A stretch of DNA of 8,315 nt from an uncultured Bacteroidota bacterium (GTDB lineage Bacteria; Bacteroidota; Bacteroidia; Bacteroidales; UBA12481), in contig CAILAQ010000551.1 of assembly GCA_903832165.1 (NCBI GenBank), positions 1-8,315 of the forward strand, given 5' to 3'. The notes beneath the pieces were generated by a model, which saw only the letters and a list, made by a program, of their open reading frames with translations, did not search any database and was not told the origin of the DNA. The position numbers and the translations under genes were made by a program. Positions 1-7,011 of this stretch are shown here, piece by piece (within the stretch, counting starts at the first letter, position 1; every line of letters begins with the position of its first letter).

Positions 1-122
1 CGCAGTGATTTTTGTATTTATATTAAACGCACTTAACTCCGGTCAATTTTTTTAAAAAATCCCCCCTAGATAATTGAATTAATGTTAATTTCATAATAAA
101 GTTATTAGCATTAGTTAACAGG
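1..122. other. AT-rich junction DNA without a recognisable gene
   Basis: This stretch is markedly richer in A/T than the rest of the window. It contains a T7-A6 run (47-59) followed by C6 (61-66), and an imperfect inverted repeat at 75-93. The minus-strand reading frame of the neighbouring oxidoreductase runs into it and stops at 23-25, but the translated residues no longer resemble the family, and neither other minus-strand frame restores the similarity. It could be intergenic DNA brought next to the gene by a deletion, the end of an unseen inserted element, or an assembly join. No transposase or clear terminal repeat is visible, so I cannot tell which. Confidence 0.5.
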
Positions 123-697
123 TATGCCTCAACATGATCAATTTTCCCGATACATCCGTTTTGTACCAGTTCGCAGGCGACTCTGAATTCCTTAGCCGAC
201 CGCTGCATAGATCCGGTTTGCAGAACACGCTTGTGTTGGTCCACGGCATGCATAATATCGATGGCTTCCTGAATATTATGTGTCAGCGGCTTTTCACAAT
301 ATACGTCCTTGCCTTTTTCGAGAGCGAGCAAGATGATGGTTGAATGCCAGTGATCCGGTGTGGCTATGCAAACTGCATCGATATCATCGCGGTCAATCAG
401 CTCGCGATAGTCCTCGTAAGCCTTGCATCCGGCGGTGCCTTTATGCGGATTATCAGTATAGTATTTATCGGTCCATTTCTGACCGTTTGTCCTGCGTGTG
501 GTATCCACGTCACACACCGCAACCACCTGTGCCTCCGAAACAAATTTCGAAAGCAGGTAACGCGACTGGATACCCATTCCGATAAAACCCATTCTTATCG
601 GGCCATCAGGTTTTGAAGTAAGACATGATGGAAGAATGTAAGGAACAGCGGTCAGTACTGCTGCGGTCTTGATAAAGTTTCGTCGTGTGGTTTCCAT
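23..697 (-). pseudogene. Truncated Tat-exported Gfo/Idh/MocA oxidoreductase
   Basis: The intact part is the N-terminal NAD(P)-binding half of a Gfo/Idh/MocA oxidoreductase, a family that typically oxidises or epimerises sugars with a tightly held nicotinamide cofactor. The ATG at 697 is the first start after an in-frame stop at 713-715. Residues 4-28 form a twin-arginine signal (TRRNFIK, then a hydrophobic run) ending in LPSC, a possible lipoprotein cysteine at 25. A Rossmann motif GFIGMG lies near 37-42, an acidic VCDVD strand end near 61-65, and the family EKP motif at 135-137. The block GSMQRS...EFR...GKIDHVEAY (162-192) is typical. After that the C-terminal catalytic half is absent: the product would be 224 residues, while relatives usually exceed 400. 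The final 32 residues look like read-through of AT-rich DNA. It is probably non-functional, unless an assembly error has removed the rest. It is transcribed divergently from the kinase. Confidence 0.75.
75..93. repeat. Short imperfect inverted repeat
   Basis: The arms TGAATTAA (75-82) and TTAATTTCA (85-93) are separated by two bases and match except for one extra base. It could be an operator-like site or part of an element end. In such AT-rich DNA a palindrome of this size can also arise by chance, so the call is weak. Confidence 0.2.
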
Positions 698-851
698 GGG
701 TTTGTTTCGGGTTTAATCTATGCCTTTAAAGATAAAATTAAATCGTTACAATAGATATTCGTCGGGGAAAGGTTGTTGGTCAAATCAGCATTAAAGTATT
801 TCTTCTTCAAAATTCAATAGCTTAGTACCGCCGTATGTAAAACACAATTGA
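698..851. promoter_or_regulatory. Divergent intergenic promoter region
   Basis: These 154 bases separate the minus-strand oxidoreductase from the plus-strand kinase operon and must hold the promoters of both. On the minus strand, TATCTTTA (complement of 727-734) differs by one base from the Bacteroidota -7 consensus TAnnTTTG and sits about 30 bases upstream of the oxidoreductase ATG. I could not place a well-spaced -33 element for it. I see no convincing -7 element for the kinase. No inverted repeat strong enough to call an operator is visible. Confidence 0.4.
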
Positions 852-3800
852 GTGATTGTAAGCAGTCTGAAAAAAAGATATAAATATGCCGGACTGGTGC
901 CGATGTGCCTGCTATTGGTGTTTTTCTGTCTGAATTCGCTTCCCCTCTTTGCACAGACTTATTCCACACGCCATTTCTCCATCCATGACGGATTGCCGAG
1001 CATGGCGGTGCGATGTGTTTTTAAAGATTCCAGAGGCTTATTATGGATCGGGACGGATGCCGGCCTGTGTAATTTCGATGGAAAATCTTTCAAAATATTT
1101 AAACCATCCGACGGGATGACCGCCAGCCAGGTATGGGCAATTGCCGAAGATGAGCAGGGAAACTTGTGGTTTGGTAGTTATGGCGATGGAATTTATAAAT
1201 ATAACGGGAAGCAATTCAAACAATATACTCGTAGAGATGGTCTTTCAGATGACCGGATCCGGATCCTCTGTTATTCAAAAACCTTTCATTGCCTGATAGT
1301 CGGATCTCAGGGAGGAATTAATACGATCAAAGGTGAAACCATCACCCCTTCTCCGAAAGAAGTGTATAATGTTAAAATCGGCAGTTGCATTACAGGGGTT
1401 ATTGACGCTGGAAAATTCATTTTGATAACAAGCTATGGTCAGCAAAACCCCGTCCACTATAACCCGGATAAAAACGAATTTGTTATTTTGAACGACAAAG
1501 GGAAACACTATCCAGACGCCAGTTTTTCAGGATATATCAGCTCTAAGGGCGATACCGTATTGTCGCTCACCAACAAAGGAGTGAGGATATATGAAAAAAA
1601 CAGAATCGTTCAGGCTGACACGCTGGGTCAGGTATTTGGCATAACTGAAGATAACCGGGGGAATCTTTGGATAGCAGCCTGGTCCTATCAGAACATGGAA
1701 CTTGGCGGCGGCATCTTTCGGTATGATGGAAAAACATTCAAAAATTTTAAAGAGGCCTTTGGAATTTCGGAACTGGAAATTTGGACCGTATTTTATGATC
1801 GCGAACAGGATATTCTCTGGATTGGTACTGAGACTGAGGGCCTGTTCAGAATTTCATTGCCTTTCATAAAGTACTATTCTGCCTCCTATTTCCATCTTGA
1901 ACATCAAAAAATTAATGACCTGTACCTTGATTCAAAGAATTTACTTTGGATTTCAGGGAATCGGGAATTAATCCAAATGAAACCCGACGGGACTTATTCC
2001 CTTTGGGATAAAAGCCCGATGGTTTCAGCATTTCGTAAGTTTTGGAACGACCCCCGTCAAAAGGGACTCCCCCGGATGGGCCAGACATCATTAACAGTAA
2101 AAAATGCACACTCCGGAAAAATGCCGGACATTTTAAAGAAGACCGAGTTCAATTTCAGTCAGGTTAGGAAAGTCTCAGACCATTCTATATTTTATTCCTG
2201 TGAATTAGGACTCTTTCATTATGATGACAGAAGCAGAAAAACAGATTATTTAGGACAGGAGGGTGCTAAAGATCCATTTGAACTGATGGGTGACTCGATA
2301 ATTTATTGTTTGTGGGGAGCAACAGAAATAAATACGAATTGTGAATCAAACCGGTTCGATTATGATAATTCTTCAGATCCTCCTTCTCCTTTGTTTCAAT
2401 TTTTTACTTCAGAGAAAGAGCCGAAAGATGCGAACCATATAATTAAACAAAACGACTCCTTCTGGTACACTTCCGGTATTAGTGGAATATGGATGAGCCG
2501 TGGAATGAAGCTGATCCATTTTAATGATTATGATTCCACCCTCAGCAAAAATGTGAATGACCTCTGCTTTGACACGAATGGTCATGTGATTTTTTGCACA
2601 AATACCGGCGAAATCTTTATTGCAACCCATGCCGGCGATAAGCTGAAAATCGATTATCGGATCAACGGCGATAATGGTTTGCGAGGGACCAGCGTAATCT
2701 GGCTATTACCTGATTCAAGAGGTAATTTGTGGGCCAGCACCAACGAAGGATTAAATTGTATCGATCTGAATGAACTTTATTCAAAGGGTACCTATGCAAT
2801 CCGATTTATTGACGAAGAAAGCGGGTATAATGGTCAATCCTCCAAAAAGGCAGTAATAGATAGCAGCGGTAACCTGTGGATTGGTGTCGAGGACCAGCTT
2901 ATTCAGGTAAATACGGAAGCCTTCCTTTCCAATCAGCAACAATCCGGGAAAATCATCTTAAGATCATTTGAGATTCATCTGGTTTCCGTTGATAGTTTGT
3001 TTAATACGGGCACGAACAGTGTGTATTCGGGATCGAAAGAAAACTTTATCCTGAAGCATTCGGATAATGACCTGACCTTTAACTACGACATCCTGAATTA
3101 TATTGATCCGGGAGAAGATATGTTCCGATACATGCTCCGGGGTTACGACAAAAACTGGCATGAATGGAGCACTGACAGGAGAGCTGTTTACACGAACCTT
3201 GCTCCCGGACCGTATGAATTCTGTATTGAATCCTATAATCCGAGAATTATTGGCAAGGCTGAACCGCTGAGGGTGGTTTTTAAGATCCGTCATCCCTGGT
3301 GGGGATTGTGGTACCTCCAGGTCATATCAGTCGTCCTTCTGTTGTTTCTAATGGCAATTATCATCATGAAATACGTGGAAAATGAGAAGCAAAAACATCA
3401 AAAGAAACTGGAGGTCGAAAGGAAAATCGCACAACTCGAGATGCAAGCCTTGCAAGCACTGATGAATCCTCATTTTATCTTTAACTGTGTGAATAATATC
3501 CAGTATTTTGTACTGGCTAATGACATGGACAATGCCCTTGCTTATCTTTCAGATTTCTCAAAGGTGGTGAGGCAAACGCTGAAAAATGCCTCTTTCAAGC
3601 TGGTGCAGCTTGAAAAGGAAATCGATTATCTGCTCAGTTATCTCCGATTGGAGCAGATGCGTTTTCCCGACAAATTTGACTTTAAGGTTTCTTGCGGTGC
3701 AGAAGTTTCCATCGGTACCATTATGTTCCCCCCCATGCTGGTGCAGCCTTTTGTTGAAAATGCAATCCAGCACGGATTCAGGTCATTGGAAAGAAAGGGC

Positions 3801-4079
3801 AGCTTGTCAGTAGTTTTCGAAGTCACCGAGGAAGATCTTCTTAAAATAACCATAACGGATAATGGAATTGGCAGACCTATCGCGAATCTGAAAAAAGCTT
3901 TATCCATGGAATATGACCGGCCACACAGTGCAGACATCACAGAAAATCGAATCAGGTTATTTAATTCTCCCGACGAACCAGGAAAATACAGGGTTGAATA
4001 TACTGATCTTACAGAAAACCAATTACCAAATGGGTTGAAGGTAGAGCTTTTTCTGCCTTTGGAAACACAACGTAAATGA
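852..4079 (+). CDS. Beta-propeller/Y_Y_Y sensor with LytS-type histidine kinase
   Basis: A one-piece periplasmic sensor and inner-membrane histidine kinase, the type Bacteroidota use to sense glycan fragments. The start is GTG at 852, because TGA lies directly in frame before it (849-851). A signal peptide spans about 1-35 (...LPLFA, then QTYS). Two-component propeller (Reg_prop) blades follow, with LW(I/F/A) signatures at Trp 65, 106, 273, 323, 366, 627 and 676. The Y_Y_Y domain is about 752-812 (GYDKNW...APGPYEF). One membrane helix lies at about 819-840 and a short coiled coil at 843-868. The kinase is the His_kinase/LytS type: NPHFIFN with the likely phospho-acceptor His874, N-box VENAIQHG with Asn970, and G-box DNGIG at 1004-1007. 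It has no fused receiver or AraC domain, and no LytTR regulator follows. Its stop overlaps the next gene's start by 4 bases, so the two are probably translationally coupled. The ligand is unknown. Confidence 0.92.
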   Translation: MIVSSLKKRYKYAGLVPMCLLLVFFCLNSLPLFAQTYSTRHFSIHDGLPSMAVRCVFKDSRGLLWIGTDAGLCNFDGKSFKIFKPSDGMTASQVWAIAEDEQGNLWFGSYGDGIYKYNGKQFKQYTRRDGLSDDRIRILCYSKTFHCLIVGSQGGINTIKGETITPSPKEVYNVKIGSCITGVIDAGKFILITSYGQQNPVHYNPDKNEFVILNDKGKHYPDASFSGYISSKGDTVLSLTNKGVRIYEKNRIVQADTLGQVFGITEDNRGNLWIAAWSYQNMELGGGIFRYDGKTFKNFKEAFGISELEIWTVFYDREQDILWIGTETEGLFRISLPFIKYYSASYFHLEHQKINDLYLDSKNLLWISGNRELIQMKPDGTYSLWDKSPMVSAFRKFWNDPRQKGLPRMGQTSLTVKNAHSGKMPDILKKTEFNFSQVRKVSDHSIFYSCELGLFHYDDRSRKTDYLGQEGAKDPFELMGDSIIYCLWGATEINTNCESNRFDYDNSSDPPSPLFQFFTSEKEPKDANHIIKQNDSFWYTSGISGIWMSRGMKLIHFNDYDSTLSKNVNDLCFDTNGHVIFCTNTGEIFIATHAGDKLKIDYRINGDNGLRGTSVIWLLPDSRGNLWASTNEGLNCIDLNELYSKGTYAIRFIDEESGYNGQSSKKAVIDSSGNLWIGVEDQLIQVNTEAFLSNQQQSGKIILRSFEIHLVSVDSLFNTGTNSVYSGSKENFILKHSDNDLTFNYDILNYIDPGEDMFRYMLRGYDKNWHEWSTDRRAVYTNLAPGPYEFCIESYNPRIIGKAEPLRVVFKIRHPWWGLWYLQVISVVLLLFLMAIIIMKYVENEKQKHQKKLEVERKIAQLEMQALQALMNPHFIFNCVNNIQYFVLANDMDNALAYLSDFSKVVRQTLKNASFKLVQLEKEIDYLLSYLRLEQMRFPDKFDFKVSCGAEVSIGTIMFPPMLVQPFVENAIQHGFRSLERKGSLSVVFEVTEEDLLKITITDNGIGRPIANLKKALSMEYDRPHSADITENRIRLFNSPDEPGKYRVEYTDLTENQLPNGLKVELFLPLETQRK

Positions 4080-5608
4080 ACAGATTTTTAACATCGGTCG
4101 GAGTATTGGCGCAGGTAGGATTGGGTATCCCGCAACTGCATGCCCAGGAGAAAAAATTAAATGTTTTGTTTATAGCTGTTGATGATTTAAAGCCCCTCAT
4201 CAGTGCCTATGGAGATAATCGCGCCAAAACACCGGGAATGGACCGCCTGGCCCGGGAAGGCATCGTGTTTCAGAATACCTACTGCCAGCAGGCTATAAGT
4301 GGCGCCACGAGAGCCAGTATACTCACAGGGATGTATCCTGATAAAACAAGGGTATGGGATCTGGTCACTGATTTCAGACAGGTAAATCCGAATGCCGTAA
4401 GCCTTCCGGAGTATTTCAAATCGATGGGATACGAAACAGCCGGCATGGGAAAGATCTTTCACATGGGAAGTGCAGGTGCGGGCCATGATGCCCCTTCCTG
4501 GAGCATTCCTTACCGGGATGCAAAAGCCAAAAAATATGCCCTCCCGTTCACCCCAAACGAAAAGAACCGGGGGAAAGCTACTGAATGTGCAGATGTGCCC
4601 GATAATACCTATCACGACGGAAAGCTTACTGAAATGGCAATTCAGCTGATCGATAGCCTGAGCGGAAACAAAAAGCCTTTCTTTATGGCTGTTGGTTTTT
4701 TAAAGCCACACCTCCCCTTTGTGGCGCCGAAGAAGTACTGGGACAAATACGACCGGAATGAATTTGAGGTGGCCCCGTATCAGAAAAAGGCGCTTAACAG
4801 TCCGGATATAGCTTATCACAATTCAGGGGAGCTTAAAAATTACTCTGATATTCCTGAGTTCGACAGTTATTCAGAAAACGACCTTGATCATCTGCCGATC
4901 GACAGGCAAAAAGAACTGATCCATGGTTATTATGCTGCCGTATCCTACACAGATGCGCAGATAGAGAAATTACTGAATGAGCTTGACCGGCTTGGAATCC
5001 GTCAAAATACGGTCATTGTTTTGTGGGGCGACCATGGCTGGCATCTGGGGGATCACGGGTTGTGGAACAAGCACACCAATTTCGAACAGGCCACCCATGC
5101 CCTGATGATCATGAGCGTGCCAGGTATGAAGCAAGGCATTAAACCTGTTTCGACCTCTGAATTTGTTGATGTTTTTCCCACCCTCTGCGACCTGGTCAGG
5201 ATACCGAAACCAAAATATCTTGATGGGATCAGCCTGATTCCTGCCATGGAAAATCCGGCTGCCGGACTGAAGGAATATGCTCTGAGTCAGTATCCACGGG
5301 GTGGAGACATTATGGGATATTCAATCCGGACTAAACGGTTCCGCTATACGGTATGGTTAGATAAAGGTTTCAGAACAAACATGGCCTACGATCCTAAACG
5401 AGTGGTTGCCACCGAGCTCTATGATTATGAAATGGATCCGCTTGAGAAAGAGAATCTGTCGGACAGACCGGATTACCTGAAAGAAAAAACTGCCATGGAA
5501 CAACTGTTCAAAAGTTGCATGAACCGTGAGTTCAAGAGTAATGCAGCCTATGCAAAGATTGCTGATTTCAGAACTCCGGTACCTGTCAAAACAAAAGAGG
5601 ATCAGTGA
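4076..5608 (+). CDS. S1 sulfatase, iduronate-2-sulfatase-like
   Basis: An exported sulfate-ester hydrolase resembling human iduronate-2-sulfatase (IDS) over its whole length, probably SulfAtlas subfamily S1_7. The ATG at 4076 is the only reasonable start because TAA precedes it in frame (4073-4075). A Sec signal peptide covers about 1-24 (ending LHAQ). IDS active-site residues can be matched: calcium ligands Asp36-Asp37 (VDDL), Asp319-His320 (GDHGW), Lys126 and His129 (GKIFH), His212 (KPHLPF) and Lys332 (NKHTNF). The formylglycine site is Ser75 in S-G-A-T-R, so it is a Ser-type enzyme that would need an anSME for maturation. Ala replaces the usual Pro at the third motif position. At 510 residues it is close to family length. 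The family includes glycosaminoglycan enzymes and relatives reported for marine sulfated galactans, so uronate 2-O-sulfate is only one candidate substrate. It overlaps the sensor kinase gene by 4 bases. Confidence 0.9.
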   Translation: MNRFLTSVGVLAQVGLGIPQLHAQEKKLNVLFIAVDDLKPLISAYGDNRAKTPGMDRLAREGIVFQNTYCQQAISGATRASILTGMYPDKTRVWDLVTDFRQVNPNAVSLPEYFKSMGYETAGMGKIFHMGSAGAGHDAPSWSIPYRDAKAKKYALPFTPNEKNRGKATECADVPDNTYHDGKLTEMAIQLIDSLSGNKKPFFMAVGFLKPHLPFVAPKKYWDKYDRNEFEVAPYQKKALNSPDIAYHNSGELKNYSDIPEFDSYSENDLDHLPIDRQKELIHGYYAAVSYTDAQIEKLLNELDRLGIRQNTVIVLWGDHGWHLGDHGLWNKHTNFEQATHALMIMSVPGMKQGIKPVSTSEFVDVFPTLCDLVRIPKPKYLDGISLIPAMENPAAGLKEYALSQYPRGGDIMGYSIRTKRFRYTVWLDKGFRTNMAYDPKRVVATELYDYEMDPLEKENLSDRPDYLKEKTAMEQLFKSCMNREFKSNAAYAKIADFRTPVPVKTKEDQ

Positions 5609-5641
5609 ATGAATGAGACACAGATTTAACCATATGCAATA

Positions 5642-6994
5642 ATGGAAACCAAGCATTTACCTGCCAGCACCCGTGCTAAATCCATAGGCCTGTTGTCGCT
5701 TCCAATTATAGGAGCCCTGGTGAATCCATCTTCAGCTGAAGCCCGGGAAAATCAGGCAAGAAAGCCCAATATTATCTTCATCCTTGCTGATGATTTAGGT
5801 GTTGGTGAAGTAGGTTGCTATGGCGCCGACCATTATAAAACGCCCAATATCGACAGGCTTGCCAGCATGGGAATTCGATTTACAAATGCCTATACGGCGC
5901 CACTGTCGGGCCCTTCGCGTGCGACCATTCTTACCGGCCGGCATCTGTTCCGAACCGGAGCCACCAATCAGGATGCCTGCGGACTCATGGAACCATCGGT
6001 TGAGACAATGATACCGGGATACCTGAAAAAAGCCGGTTACGTAACTGCATCCATCGGCAAATGGGGACAGCTTCCGTTAAACCCTGACGATTTTGGATTC
6101 GATGATTACCTTAAATTTCAGGGAAGCGGAATATACTGGAATACACAGGCCAGAGGAAAAACATACCTTTTGAACGGAGCTCAAACAAAACTGCAGGACA
6201 AAGAATATATGCCCGATGTGATGCGCGGTCATCTTGTCGACTTTCTCACCAGGCACGTGAACGATCCTTTTTATGTTTACTATTCTCTGTCGCATGTTCA
6301 TAACGAGATTCTGCCGACGCCCGACAGCCAACCGGACAGTAAAAACATTTACGCCGACAACATTTCCTATATGGACAAGCTCGTTGGCCAGTTAATTTCA
6401 GATCTGGACAGGTTAAAACTCAGCGACAACACCATTCTGGTTTTCTTTGGCGACAACGGTACTGCTGCTGCGCGGTCAGACCAGGCAACTATTGGCGGGC
6501 GAAGGTTAATCGGCCAGAAAGGTTCGTTGCTCGAAGGCGGGAGTCTGGAGCCCCTGATCGTTTACTGGCCGGGAGTTACTCCAAAAGGGAAGGTTTCCGC
6601 AGATTTGATCAGTGCAGTCGATTTTGTTCCCACATTTGCTGAAATTGCCGGCGCTCAGCTGCCAAAGGATAAAATTCTTGATGGTCAGAGCTTTAATGCC
6701 CAGCTTCACGGCGAAAAAGGAAATCCCCGCTCATCGATTTTTGTTCAGCTTGCAAACAATTGGTATGTAAGAAGTTCTGAGTATAAATTAAATCAATCCG
6801 GTGAGTTGTTTGATATGAGCAATGCTCCATTCGAGGAAATCCCCGTTCCTGTTGATACTAAAAACTCACGGGCTTTATCGGCCAGGGCAGCTCTCCAGAC
6901 AGAGCTCAACCGGCTAAATCCGGCCGGAGGAATCAGGGATACGGGTGATGGAAGCGGTCGTCATGCCGCTAATGCTCAGAAGAAAATCAAATAA
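5642..6994 (+). CDS. S1 family sulfatase, second of the operon
   Basis: An exported sulfatase of the alkaline-phosphatase superfamily, distinct from the preceding one. The ATG at 5642 is the first ATG after an in-frame stop at 5627-5629. Residues 1-34 look like a Sec signal (hydrophobic SIGLLSLPIIGALV, then NPSSAEA). Visible motifs are PNIIFILADDLG (42-53, metal ligands Asp50-Asp51), the formylglycine site Ser89 in S-G-P-S-R followed by ATILTGR, Lys140 in GKWG, His220 in SHVH, Asp271-Asn272 in FGDNGT, and Lys293 in GQKGSLLEGG. The common GKWH motif reads GKWGQL here, so the usual active-site histidine is missing. At 450 residues it is at the short end for S1 enzymes, and it ends in a Gly-rich, basic tail. 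Ser-type maturation again implies an anSME elsewhere. It lies 33 bases after the first sulfatase and is probably co-transcribed. The substrate cannot be read from the sequence. Confidence 0.9.
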   Translation: METKHLPASTRAKSIGLLSLPIIGALVNPSSAEARENQARKPNIIFILADDLGVGEVGCYGADHYKTPNIDRLASMGIRFTNAYTAPLSGPSRATILTGRHLFRTGATNQDACGLMEPSVETMIPGYLKKAGYVTASIGKWGQLPLNPDDFGFDDYLKFQGSGIYWNTQARGKTYLLNGAQTKLQDKEYMPDVMRGHLVDFLTRHVNDPFYVYYSLSHVHNEILPTPDSQPDSKNIYADNISYMDKLVGQLISDLDRLKLSDNTILVFFGDNGTAAARSDQATIGGRRLIGQKGSLLEGGSLEPLIVYWPGVTPKGKVSADLISAVDFVPTFAEIAGAQLPKDKILDGQSFNAQLHGEKGNPRSSIFVQLANNWYVRSSEYKLNQSGELFDMSNAPFEEIPVPVDTKNSRALSARAALQTELNRLNPAGGIRDTGDGSGRHAANAQKKIK

Positions 6995-7011
6995 TCAGCT
7001 CTGGAATCAAA
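6995..7011. other. 17-base convergent intergenic gap, no hairpin
   Basis: The plus-strand operon ends with TAA at 6992-6994 and the minus-strand GH109-like gene ends with TGA at 7012-7014. I see no stem-loop followed by a T run here or just inside either gene. Transcripts from the two sides are therefore likely to overlap, or to end by a factor-dependent mechanism. Confidence 0.5.

Noticed and set aside
20..35. Minus-strand GTGCG, which resembles the first bases of a group II intron
   Set aside because: The oxidoreductase similarity breaks near 122, about 90 bases before this motif, and no intron domain structure or reverse transcriptase is visible.
70..105. Minus-strand translation MKLTLI, reminiscent of SusC-type signal peptides
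   Set aside because: The following residues are not hydrophobic and do not continue like a SusC leader. Lys/Leu/Ile codons are expected by chance in AT-rich DNA.
1255..1266. GGATCC repeated twice in tandem
   Set aside because: It sits inside the kinase and simply encodes part of a propeller segment (RIRI). There is no further copy number or spacing pattern.
2964..3293. Minus-strand open frame of 109 codons opposite the kinase
   Set aside because: It lies wholly opposite the conserved Y_Y_Y region, has no recognisable domain, and looks like a by-product of the real gene's codon pattern.
3728..3734. Run of seven C residues in the kinase, a possible frameshift or phase-variation site
   Set aside because: The reading frame is intact across it and gives the expected FPPMLVQPFVENA segment, so there is no sign of a shift.
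4187..4615. Minus-strand open frame of 142 codons opposite the first sulfatase
   Set aside because: It covers the conserved catalytic part of the sulfatase, has no known motif, and is best explained as an antisense shadow.
5609..5629. Six-codon ATG-to-TAA mini-frame between the two sulfatases
   Set aside because: It is too short to support as a leader peptide, and no regulatory codons or attenuator-like hairpins accompany it.
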